This document shows positions 7,348 to 13,810 of a stretch of 17,298 bases of DNA, one piece after another. The first letter of the stretch is position 1. The number at the start of each line of letters is the position of its first letter. The stretch covers positions 1-17,298 of the forward strand of contig JAFNVK010000055.1 of the NCBI GenBank assembly GCA_017379815.1, given 5' to 3'. The position numbers and the translations under genes are program-made. The DNA comes from Clostridia bacterium. Lineage in GTDB: Bacteria > Bacillota > Clostridia > Oscillospirales > CAG-272. The notes below the pieces were generated by a model. That model searched no databases. It saw only the letters and a program-made list of their open reading frames with translations, and was not told the origin of the DNA.

Positions 7348-7440
7348 TCAGTTGCAGCCGCAGCAGCTGATCAGAATGAGCGCCAGAATGATGAGCCAGA
7401 CCCAGTTGTCGGCAAAGAGATTGCAAAGGCAGTTCGTCAT
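7348..7440 (-). CDS. Thirty-residue Cys-rich single-helix membrane peptide
   Basis: Reads MTNCLCNLFADNWVWL and continues into a hydrophobic stretch ending SCCGCN. Five cysteines flank one membrane-spanning segment (about residues 13-24). The start is firm: AAGGAGGAATCTACG precedes the ATG. A longer in-frame open region upstream has no comparable start. Short Cys- and aromatic-rich membrane peptides of this kind are common in spore-forming Firmicutes and usually uncharacterised. A sigma-K-like promoter upstream and a strong terminator downstream make a complete small transcription unit, which suggests a spore-coat or mother-cell membrane role by inference only. Confidence 0.7.
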   Translation of the reverse strand: MTNCLCNLFADNWVWLIILALILISCCGCN

Positions 7441-7512
7441 CGTAGATTCCTCCTTGAAGTCTTGAAAGTGCATACGCCGTCGAAATTTGCCCGACGTTGC
7501 CCTTCTGGTATC

Positions 7513-7538
7513 AGTGTATGACGAGAAAGCGAAAAGGT
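7513..7538 (-). promoter_or_regulatory. Sigma-K-like promoter of the 30-residue peptide gene
   Basis: On the minus strand AC (7538-7537), a 16-base spacer and CATACACT (7520-7513) resemble the sigma-K pattern (AC, 16-17 bases, CATAnnnTA), apart from the last base. CATACACT also equals the sigma-E -10, though ATA is missing at -35. No sigma-A promoter is visible here. The predicted leader is about 65 nt. Confidence 0.4.
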
Positions 7539-7571
7539 GCGGGGGAGAGGTCGATTTTTGCGTCCGGCCGC

Positions 7572-7599
7572 ATAGGGCGCGCGGACGCCGCATAGAATA
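7572..7599 (+). promoter_or_regulatory. Sigma-E/K-like promoter of the lipoprotein gene
   Basis: ATA at 7572-7574, 16 bases, then CATAGAATA at 7591-7599. The -10 fits sigma-K (CATAnnnTA) exactly and sigma-E (CATACAnT) with one mismatch; the -35 fits sigma-E. Transcription would start near 7606, about 30 bases before the ATG. No sigma-A promoter is visible for this gene. Confidence 0.4.
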
Positions 7600-7636
7600 G
7601 GCCAAGCGATGCTTTGCGAGGGGAGGGGAGAGGAAG

Positions 7637-8131
7637 ATGAGGCTGCGGATGCTTGCGCTTCTTTTGACCTTGACCTTGTCGGTGCTTGCGGTGGGCTGTG
7701 CACGCTCCGCTCCCGATGCGGGAGCGCTGTTGTCAGCCATGCTTGAAGAGACACGTCCCTTGCCGAGCGGAGCGTGCTACCGTCTTCTTGCCGCCCAAGG
7801 GGAGGAGGGATATGCCTCCGCGGAGCTTCTCGCCGCCCTGTTTGGAGAGGGGAGCACTCCCGTGGCGCTTGACGCCGTGGAGGATGGAGCGTTTTATCTT
7901 TCCTTCACCCAGCCCTATGAGATCGGGGTCTTCCTCTGCAAAAGCGCGGGACGCACGCGTGAGGTGGCCGAGATGTGTCTGCACCGCTTATCCCGTCTGC
8001 GGTCCTATTACTCCGCACGCGGGGATGAGTCTGCCGAGGGCTGCGTTCGCGTGTTTGGGAGGTGGGTGATCCTTTGCTTTTCCCATGACCCCGACGCGAT
8101 CCTGCAGGCATTTAGGCGCGCACGGGGATAG
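7637..8131 (+). CDS. Putative lipoprotein, possibly DUF4358-like
   Basis: A 164-residue secreted protein. Residues 1-20 are a signal peptide (MRLRMLALLLTLTLSVLAVG) ending before C21, a lipobox with A rather than L at -3, so membrane attachment by lipidation is likely. The mature part has an acidic beta/alpha layout: a strand-rich section ending YEIGVFLCKSAGRTREVAEM (about 94-113), a basic helix LHRLSRLRSYY, and a final strand GRWVILCFSHDP. That pattern resembles DUF4358 lipoproteins of Clostridia, whose function is unknown. GGAGGGGAG precedes the ATG at 7637. It converges on spoVAC with only 10 bases between stops. The sporulation-type promoter and neighbour suggest mother-cell expression. 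Confidence 0.7.
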   Translation: MRLRMLALLLTLTLSVLAVGCARSAPDAGALLSAMLEETRPLPSGACYRLLAAQGEEGYASAELLAALFGEGSTPVALDAVEDGAFYLSFTQPYEIGVFLCKSAGRTREVAEMCLHRLSRLRSYYSARGDESAEGCVRVFGRWVILCFSHDPDAILQAFRRARG

Positions 8132-8141
8132 GCGTGCCTTG

Positions 8142-8582
8142 TCAGAAGAGACCGACGAGATAGTAGAGGACGCCGTAGATCGCGCCCGCGAGCGTGCCGT
8201 AGAGCAGGACCGGCCCTGCCACGGTAAAGATCTTTGCCCCTACGCCAAGGACAAGCCCCTCGGCGCGGCTGTCGATGGCAGGGGAGACGACCGCGTTGGC
8301 AAAGCCGGTGATGGGAACGAGCGTTCCGGCGCCTGCGTGCTTGGCGATACAGTCGAATACGCCGATACCGGTCAGCAGCACGGCCAGCAGAATCAGCGAG
8401 ACCGAGGTGAGCGTGCCGGCGTCCTCCTTCGTGATGGCGGGAATTCGGGAATACAGATCCAGGAGCAGCTGTCCCAGCGTGCAGATCGCTCCGCCAAAGA
8501 GAAAGGCCTTGAGGCAGTTCTTTCCCAACGGGGAGCGCGGTGCGTGCGCCTTGACCAGGCGCTGATAGACCTCCTTGCGCAT
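8142..8582 (-). CDS. spoVAC: Stage V sporulation protein AC
   Basis: A 146-residue polytopic membrane protein of normal length for SpoVAC. Family landmarks are NCLKAFLFGGAICTLGQ (22-38), LLTGIGVFDCIA (69-80), AGAGTLVPITGFANA (83-97) and EGLVLGVG (108-115), with about four hydrophobic segments. In Bacillus, SpoVAC works with the other SpoVA proteins in the inner spore membrane to move dipicolinic acid into the forespore and release it at germination; SpoVAC itself has been described as a mechanosensitive channel. Here spoVAD and spoVAE, usually its partners in one operon, are not adjacent: the neighbours are a convergent lipoprotein gene and a divergent vegetative-type operon. GGAG lies 13 bases before the ATG, which is long. 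No clear sigma-G promoter was found upstream. Confidence 0.9.
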   Translation of the reverse strand: MRKEVYQRLVKAHAPRSPLGKNCLKAFLFGGAICTLGQLLLDLYSRIPAITKEDAGTLTSVSLILLAVLLTGIGVFDCIAKHAGAGTLVPITGFANAVVSPAIDSRAEGLVLGVGAKIFTVAGPVLLYGTLAGAIYGVLYYLVGLF

Positions 8583-8655
8583 ATTTGCGGTGGTTCTCCT
8601 TTCGTGTTGATCAGGCTCTGCGGATAGGTTTCCCCAAAAAAAGAAGACTATACCG

Positions 8656-8684
8656 TTGACTTTCGCGCAAAAATGGTATATACT
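8656..8684 (+). promoter_or_regulatory. Sigma-A promoter of the 8719-10059 operon
   Basis: TTGACT at 8656-8661, a 17-base spacer and TATACT at 8679-8684 give 10 of 12 consensus matches. Transcription would start near 8691, just before AAAAAAGGAG and the ATG at 8719. Confidence 0.8.
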
Positions 8685-8718
8685 GAAGGCGTAAGATCAC
8701 GAAAAAAGGAGAAACGAT

Positions 8719-9063
8719 ATGTCTTGGGAAAGCTTTTGCGATAGCGTGCGCCGCGCGGCCGATCGTGCGGCGGAGAAGCTCAATCAAACGGCGGATCTGG
8801 CCGCTCTGCAGGTCAAGCTCTCGATGGCCGAAAGCAGGCTGAAGGACGCCTACACCGAGCTTGGACGTCTGGCGTACAGCCACCTTTCCCGCGAAGGGGA
8901 GCTGACGGAGGAGGTCTCCGCGGCGATGAAGAAGGTGGAGAGCTGCCTTGCGGAGTGCAAGTCCCTGCAGGACAAGATCGCCGAGCAGAAGAAGCAAGCC
9001 GCCGGAGAAAATCCCGCGCAGGAGCAGACTGCCTCTGCTGAGGAGCCGGACACGGCGGAGTGA
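8719..9063 (+). CDS. Small coiled-coil protein of unknown function
   Basis: A 114-residue soluble, helical protein. Residues 1-35 form an amphipathic helix (SFCDSVRRAADRAAEKLNQT), 36-92 a heptad-like coiled coil (KLSMAESRLKDAYTELGRL and AAMKKVESCLAECKSLQDKI), and 93-114 an acidic, disordered tail rich in Glu, Ala and Pro. There is no signal peptide. The ATG follows AAAAAAGGAGAAACGAT. It is first in an operon with the 9124-10059 gene, 60 bases away. Its base composition matches the chromosome, unlike that downstream gene. Similar short helical proteins are frequent in Clostridia without assigned roles. Confidence 0.7.
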   Translation: MSWESFCDSVRRAADRAAEKLNQTADLAALQVKLSMAESRLKDAYTELGRLAYSHLSREGELTEEVSAAMKKVESCLAECKSLQDKIAEQKKQAAGENPAQEQTASAEEPDTAE

Positions 9064-9123
9064 GCGGGACGCGAAAAAAACAGAGAGTATGATGAAGTAA
9101 ATTTCATTACAGGAGATATCATT

Positions 9124-10059
9124 ATGAGCAAAAACGAGGAAGTGAAGGTAAAGGACGTAAAAGCGGGAGAAGCATTCTCCAAGTTTATGAACAAAGCGAC
9201 GGATATGAGCAGAAAAGCCGCCGCCAACGTGCAAGAGAAAGCCAAAACCCTTTCGGAGAAGATCAAAAGTGACAATCAGGACAAACGGAAGAAAAAACTC
9301 AATCCCTTATTTCCCGAGGAACTCACCAGCGAGCATTTTCACGTCCCTAACATCATTAAGATCGTCGATGACGCGGTAAGACGAAACGAAATCCTTTGCG
9401 AGGGGGCTATCGGCTGGCGGGATATGGAGAACAAGACGGAGGTTCTCTATTTGTACGATGAAGCAGAGGAATTGAGCGGTCTTCAGTTTATCCCCTCCTT
9501 TGAATGCAATTCGGTTTATTGTGTTGATCCGTTCGATCGCAGACGCTTCATCAAGGCAGACTGTATTTTCAGCAAGGCGCAGGAGGAAAAGCTTGCCGAG
9601 CTGGAGAATATCGCATATTGCTTAGGTGCTGTTTCCTGCTCGATTGAAATTCAATCTTCGGATAAAAGCCAAAAAGCAGAACAAAAATCCTTCAGCTTGG
9701 GCTTCGGTCAAAACGGAAGCGCGGTGCAGGCATCGATGAGTGCAGGCCAAGGCAATTTGAGCAACGGCAAAACTACGGTGACTTTTGCAGGACACGATCA
9801 TCCTACTGTGCCTCACTTGAAATGGTTCAGACACGATGATACGATCAAAAATTTGATCGAGATGCGTTGTAAGGATCCGGCTTCGGTAAAATCCAGAACG
9901 TTATATTTGTTGGGCGCCTCCTCGGCTTCTATGAATCTGCAAACCGCAGTAACCATCGACGTCCTCGTGAAAGAGGTAAGCGGAAAGCAAAACAGAAAAA
10001 TGGAGGTTCAATCCACAAGAGAGCAGAATAGTCAACTTGTGTTTGAGGTTCAATTTTGA
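9124..10059 (+). CDS. Unrecognised 311-residue protein, AT-richer than its neighbours
   Basis: A soluble protein without signal peptide or membrane helix. Residues 1-57 are a Lys/Ala-rich amphipathic helix (KAGEAFSKFMNKATDMSRKA) ending in a KRKKK cluster. Residues 58-165 look like a compact alpha/beta domain (IVDDAVRRNEILCEGAIGW, FIPSFECNSVYCVDPFDRR, LENIAYCLGAVSCSIEI). Residues 170-215 are a Gln/Ser/Gly-rich linker, and the rest is strand-rich (TVTFAGHDHPTVPHLKWF, TLYLLGASSASMNLQTAVTI). AGGAGATATCATT precedes the ATG. Lines inside the gene are near 45% GC by eye, against roughly 60% around it, and codons such as TTG, AAA and ATA are commoner. It abuts the phage cassette across a shared terminator, so it may be mobile-element cargo. 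I cannot assign a function. Confidence 0.75.
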   Translation: MSKNEEVKVKDVKAGEAFSKFMNKATDMSRKAAANVQEKAKTLSEKIKSDNQDKRKKKLNPLFPEELTSEHFHVPNIIKIVDDAVRRNEILCEGAIGWRDMENKTEVLYLYDEAEELSGLQFIPSFECNSVYCVDPFDRRRFIKADCIFSKAQEEKLAELENIAYCLGAVSCSIEIQSSDKSQKAEQKSFSLGFGQNGSAVQASMSAGQGNLSNGKTTVTFAGHDHPTVPHLKWFRHDDTIKNLIEMRCKDPASVKSRTLYLLGASSASMNLQTAVTIDVLVKEVSGKQNRKMEVQSTREQNSQLVFEVQF

Positions 10060-10064
10060 ATCAC

Positions 10065-10094
10065 AAAAGGGGCTGAGTCCGAAGACTCAGCCCC
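10065..10094. terminator. Bidirectional terminator with UUCG loop closing the phage operon
   Basis: GGGGCTGAGTC (10069-10079) and GACTCAGCCCC (10084-10094) form a perfect 11-bp stem. Read on the minus strand the loop is TTCG, a very stable tetraloop, and TTTTGTG follows: an efficient intrinsic terminator 22 bases after the last phage gene. On the plus strand the upstream As and a later CTTTTC give a weaker terminator for the 9124-10059 gene. Confidence 0.9.
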
Positions 10095-10116
10095 TCGGCT
10101 TTTCTACGCGAAGGGA

Positions 10117-10512
10117 TTAAGCCAGGTCGGGATAGTGATCCCGGATGCGCTCCTTGCCCATCGGGAGGGAGGCGCGCAGGGTGGCCAGCTGATCCGAGTA
10201 ACGGGCGAGGAAGCTCTCGCTCATCTCCTCGTTTTCGTCCAGAACGAGCATGGCCGCAAGATAATAGATCGCGGCAGGGGCAAAGGCGTCGGAGAGCCCA
10301 AACGGACTATCCAGCGACACGCAGACCGTTTCGGGTGCGCCCTTTGAGGAGGTGCCGTTTGCGGCACACCACAGGGCGTCAAGCCCGGCGCACTCAAAGC
10401 AGAAGGTGGCGAGCAGGTATTGCGCGCGCTCCTCGTAGTCCTCGGTGTTGCTTTCGGCTCCTCCCTCGGCTACTGCACGGACTGCCGCGTCATAAAGCTC
10501 GCGGTAGGTCAC
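10117..10512 (-). CDS. Phage head-tail connector-like protein
   Basis: A 131-residue acidic, helical protein whose ATG overlaps the major capsid stop (ATGA, 10512-10509), so the two are translationally coupled. Sequence features such as MTYRELYDAAVRAV, FAPAAIYYLAAMLVLDENEE and SFLARYSDQLATLRASL have the size, helical make-up and position expected of the head-completion/connector proteins that follow capsid genes in tailed phages. It is the last gene before the operon terminator. The name rests on position and general character rather than a diagnostic motif. Confidence 0.6.
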   Translation of the reverse strand: MTYRELYDAAVRAVAEGGAESNTEDYEERAQYLLATFCFECAGLDALWCAANGTSSKGAPETVCVSLDSPFGLSDAFAPAAIYYLAAMLVLDENEEMSESFLARYSDQLATLRASLPMGKERIRDHYPDLA

Positions 10513-11357
10513 GCGGCACCGCCCTCATCGGCAACGGTCAGGTTCAGAAGAACCATCTCCTCGGGGTAAACCACCTTTGCGCCGTAGAGGTGCAGACCCT
10601 TAACGGCGTCGGCAAAGCGCAGCTCGGGGCGGTAAGCGTCGATCTCGGAGAGCTGCTCGGCAAAGGCAACGGCTCTCTTGGTACGTGCGATGCACTTGTG
10701 GGAGATGCCCGTCTCGGTCATGCCCTTGGAGATGTTGTTGGAGACGAAGATCTTGCAGCCGCCGATGCTGCCGAGGAAGCCGTTTTCCAGAGCCTCCTGG
10801 TTGTCGGTGGCGAGGTTGACCTTTGCCTTCAGGATCAGGCCTGCGATCTCGGGGCTGACCTCGATCACGATGTCGGAGGCGTCTGCCACGTTCTTGGCAA
10901 AGAGCTTGGTGCGAGCGTCGATGAGGTGACCCACGATGGTCTCGGCAGTCACGTTGCCGTCGGTGATGGAGCTGCCTGCCTCGGAGAACAGACCGTAGAC
11001 GTATCTGTCAGCGGCGTTTGCCAGAGCGGAGGCGGCGTTCTTCATGGCCAGAGCCATCAGCTTGGGGGTGGACTGTGCGCGATCCACGTCGTCGATCTGG
11101 AAGTTGAAGTACTTGGCCTGATCGATCACGAGATCGCGGTAGTTGTCGGTGAGAGCCTCGGGGGCGCTCATGTTGGTGTTCTTGGTGTAGTCGGAGACCG
11201 AGACGTTCTCGATGCCGCAGATGCGAACGACGTTACCCTTTTCGCGGATCTCGCCCTCGTAGTCGCGGTTACAGTTGGAAACGGCAACGTACTGCTTGTC
11301 GAGCGCCTGATAGAGGTTCTCGCTCCAAACGGTGGAAATAAAGTTCTGAATCGACAT
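10509..11357 (-). CDS. Phage major capsid protein
   Basis: A 282-residue protein following a scaffold gene, the usual order for HK97-fold capsid proteins. The sequence starts MSIQNFISTVWSENLYQAL, has a long central helix (PKLMALAMKNAASALANAADRYVYGLF), a typical ITDGNVTAETIVGHLIDAR segment, then EVSPEIAGLILKAKV, GSIGGCKIFVSNNI and a P-domain-like end (RFADAVKGLHLYGAKVVYPE). These match P22-coat-like capsid proteins common in Clostridia prophages. The ATG follows AAAGGAAAAAACACT. A stable hairpin lies 40-60 bases upstream in the leader. Its high expression is suggested by strongly biased codons (AAG, GTC, CTC). It assembles the icosahedral shell around the scaffold. Confidence 0.8.
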   Translation of the reverse strand: MSIQNFISTVWSENLYQALDKQYVAVSNCNRDYEGEIREKGNVVRICGIENVSVSDYTKNTNMSAPEALTDNYRDLVIDQAKYFNFQIDDVDRAQSTPKLMALAMKNAASALANAADRYVYGLFSEAGSSITDGNVTAETIVGHLIDARTKLFAKNVADASDIVIEVSPEIAGLILKAKVNLATDNQEALENGFLGSIGGCKIFVSNNISKGMTETGISHKCIARTKRAVAFAEQLSEIDAYRPELRFADAVKGLHLYGAKVVYPEEMVLLNLTVADEGGAA

Positions 11358-11396
11358 AGTGTTTTTTCCTTTCTTGTTTCAAAAATTTTGGTTGTT

Positions 11397-11426
11397 CCGT
11401 CGGTTATTCTGCCGACGGCTTTTTTT
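11397..11426 (+). terminator. Plus-facing terminator hairpin between scaffold and capsid genes
   Basis: CCGTCGG (11397-11403), an 8-base loop, CCGACGG (11412-11418), then C and seven Ts (11420-11426) make a textbook intrinsic terminator on the plus strand, although all genes here are on the minus strand. On the minus strand the same stem has As before it and no T-run directly after, so phage mRNA should pass. It may stop antisense transcripts or shield the capsid mRNA's 5' end. Confidence 0.75.
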
Positions 11427-11460
11427 GTTTTTTGGGGGTCGGTCCTGCTCTTTTGCGGCG

Positions 11461-12177
11461 TCAGTACCACTTTTGCATGGACTTGAGAATACTTTGGTAG
11501 TTGGCACGCACCTCCGAGGGGGACATGGCGCGCACCTCGGCAGGGGAGAAAAAGTCGGTGGAAGCGGGGCGAAGCTCGCCCGTGGAGCGCAGGCGGTTTT
11601 GCTGATTGCTCTCCCTGGCCGAGGCCTCGCGTCTTATGCGTCGCCTCTCGGCAAGCGCGTAGGCGGCCGCCAGGGGAATGCCCTTTTGCACGTCCTGCCA
11701 GACGGCGTCGGGAAGAGCGGAGAGCGGGATCTCGGGGTAGAGGGTACAAAATTCCTCGCACTCCGTCCCCAGAGCGCTAAAGCGCGCATCCCGAAGCCGA
11801 AGCTGCTCCTCGAGCCTTCTCAGCTCGCCTCGCAGGGCGTCCAATCGGTCCGCTTCACTCTCTGCACAAGGGGCTCCAGGATCAGGATCAGCAGACGGCA
11901 GGGGATCTGCAGAAAGACCAGCAGCTTCCACATCGTCCCCGCAAGGCGCTTGATCCTCGGCATCAGCTTCTTCATCAAGCGGGGGATCTGCTTGATCCCC
12001 CATGCAAGCCTCCGCGCAAGGCGCATCACACGCCGCATCAAGGGATAGGTCTTCAGCACAAGGCGCCTCGCCCTGCGGATCAGGGGCTCGCATTTCCTCA
12101 TCAGGCGGCGGTAAAGGATCGCACGCTTCTGCATTCGGCAGATCTTGGCGGGGGAAAGTTCCTTCTTCTTCATGCAT
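11461..12177 (-). CDS. Phage scaffold protein with Cys-containing acidic repeats
   Basis: A 238-residue protein between portal and capsid genes. The C-terminal block FFSPAEVRAMSPSEVRANYQ...SMQKWY is characteristic of Clostridia phage scaffolds and should contact the capsid protein. Residues 107-140 form a coiled coil (ESEADRLDALRGELRRLEEQ) for oligomerisation. Residues 1-105 are very acidic and disordered-looking, with four copies of A-P-C followed closely by D/E (38-40, 52-54, 77-79, 102-104) and eight or so cysteines, which is unusual for a scaffold. The ATG at 12177 follows AAGGAGAAGGAACAG and overlaps the portal stop by eight bases. The scaffold guides shell assembly and then leaves or is cleaved. 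No protease gene is visible nearby. Confidence 0.75.
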   Translation of the reverse strand: MHEEEGTFPRQDLPNAEACDPLPPPDEEMRAPDPQGEAPCAEDLSLDAACDAPCAEACMGDQADPPLDEEADAEDQAPCGDDVEAAGLSADPLPSADPDPGAPCAESEADRLDALRGELRRLEEQLRLRDARFSALGTECEEFCTLYPEIPLSALPDAVWQDVQKGIPLAAAYALAERRRIRREASARESNQQNRLRSTGELRPASTDFFSPAEVRAMSPSEVRANYQSILKSMQKWY

Positions 12178-13717
12178 CTGTTCCTTCTCCTTTCGAACGG
12201 ATTTTGTCCAGGACTGCCTCGCGCGCCGTCAGAATGCCGGGCGGAAGCAGTTCAAGGTATTGGCAAACGTCGATGTCTCCGCGATCCAGAAGCTTGTCCA
12301 GAAGCGTGACGGTTGCCGAGGGGGTGTAGGCGTCGGTCTCGCCGATCTCCACGTTGGCGGAGAGCAGGGCGCGGCGCAGGAGCGCGTAGTCCAGGGGAAC
12401 GGCCTGCAAAACCTCTCCCTCCATTACGGGGAGCAGGCGTTCGGCGGGCGAGTAGGCGCAGAGCATATCCGCCCAGATGGCCACGAGCTCGCCAAGACAG
12501 CGGCGAAGGTTTGCGCTCACCTGCCGCAGGGCGATCTTGGAGGCCTGCTGCAGGATCAGAATGGCACTGGTGTTGTTGGCGGCGGCGTCACCGAGGGCGG
12601 CCTCGGTCGCGCTCATCATGCTCTTGGTGTTGTCGATCACGCGGTCGATCAGCTCGAGGTAGCCCTCCTGCATCCGACCCACGCCGACCACCGAGACGGC
12701 GTCGCTCACCGAGCCGCCGCCCTGTGCGGCGATCGCCTCGCCCACCTCGTTGGACCATTCGGGAATGCGGGATTTGTCGTAGACGATCTTGGAGAAGGCG
12801 GTGTCGTGCATATGCTTCATCATCATGGCGTAGGCCGAGTTGATATAGCGCTGGTTGGCGATCATGTCTCCCACGGGCGCGTTGCCGTGGAAGGCGTTTT
12901 TGGTCTTGTGCCAGTTGAAGTAGGCCACGGGGTAGAGGTGAAGCCCGGTCTTGACGCGGCGGATCACCAGCTCGCGGGTGGATTTTTCAAAGACGACCTC
13001 GCCGTCCTCGCGGAAGAAGCGGATGAGGTAGGTGGCCTTTTCGCCCTCGCGAAGCTCAAAGGCACCAAGGTCGCCTGCCTGCGTGTCGGTTTCGGCGTCT
13101 CCGCGGATGCGGGCAACGTCGCGCTCGCTGTGTCCTGCCTCAAGAGCCTCGCGACGAAGAGCTCCGACCGATGCACGTCCCGCAAGCAGGACGTACTCCT
13201 GCGACTGCAGATCGGCGAGGTTGACGTCGGCCACGAAGAGGTTGGTGTTGTCCACGAGGTCGGTGCGGATCTCCCCCTCAAAGGGCTGACCGCTGCCAAC
13301 GCTCGCATCCCACCAGCAGTAGAATACGCCGTCGCCCGAGATCGCGGCGTCGATCAGCGCCTGGCGAGAGAGCGCCGCCATGCCGTTCTGCTTCCAGCGG
13401 TAGAGCGCGTTTTGCTCCATGCGGTGCAGAGCCTCCTCGGTGGCTCGGCGGATGGACTCGTTCTCCAGGAAGGGGAGACGGGCGTCGCTGTAGCGAATGG
13501 AGACGTCCCCCGGGAGGACCGAGTTTGCCAGGTAGTCTGTGATACGGCGTACCAGATTGAAGACGGGACGGGGAAGCTCGGATTGGCTTCCGTGCCATTG
13601 ATCCCCGCGGTAAAAGCGCTCGTTGCGCCGAACGGTCTCGTAGAGCCCGATGCGGTGCTTATAGGCCTTTCCGTCCTCGTATTGCTGCCACGCCGAGGTT
13701 GTGATAGGTTTTGTCAT
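12170..13717 (-). CDS. Phage portal protein
   Basis: A 515-residue portal, the dodecameric ring at one capsid vertex through which DNA is packaged. Diagnostic stretches are WQQYEDGKAYKHRIGLYETV with RNERFYRGDQWHG (about 9-43), NLVRRITDYLANSVL, a wing domain with YLIRFFREDGEVVFEKSTRE, GNAPVGDMIANQRYINSAYA, and the stem/crown helices around TKSMMSATEAALGDAAANNTSAI and KIALRQVSANLRRCLGELVA. Length and order fit P22/SPP1-type portals in Clostridia prophages. AAAGGAG lies 17 bases before the ATG at 13717, too far for efficient initiation, and no nearer start codon exists in frame. The gap 13718-13810 holds only this leader. The C-terminus overlaps the scaffold start. Confidence 0.85.
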   Translation of the reverse strand: MTKPITTSAWQQYEDGKAYKHRIGLYETVRRNERFYRGDQWHGSQSELPRPVFNLVRRITDYLANSVLPGDVSIRYSDARLPFLENESIRRATEEALHRMEQNALYRWKQNGMAALSRQALIDAAISGDGVFYCWWDASVGSGQPFEGEIRTDLVDNTNLFVADVNLADLQSQEYVLLAGRASVGALRREALEAGHSERDVARIRGDAETDTQAGDLGAFELREGEKATYLIRFFREDGEVVFEKSTRELVIRRVKTGLHLYPVAYFNWHKTKNAFHGNAPVGDMIANQRYINSAYAMMMKHMHDTAFSKIVYDKSRIPEWSNEVGEAIAAQGGGSVSDAVSVVGVGRMQEGYLELIDRVIDNTKSMMSATEAALGDAAANNTSAILILQQASKIALRQVSANLRRCLGELVAIWADMLCAYSPAERLLPVMEGEVLQAVPLDYALLRRALLSANVEIGETDAYTPSATVTLLDKLLDRGDIDVCQYLELLPPGILTAREAVLDKIRSKGEGTDA

Positions 13718-13810
13718 GTTGTGTGTTTTGGTAACTCCTTTCTGAAAAAGGGGAGAGCCCTGCGGCAGACCCGTTTTTCTGTATCGTGGGTGGGCGGCGC
13801 CGCGCTTCGG

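Noticed and set aside
8583..8700. Sigma-G promoter for spoVAC
   Set aside because: The minus strand has a GGTATAGT segment, but no TGAATA-like box at suitable spacing.
10060..10116. Phage attachment site or tRNA at the cassette border
   Set aside because: No tRNA-like sequence or direct repeat could be seen, and the other border is outside the window, so a duplicated att core cannot be tested.
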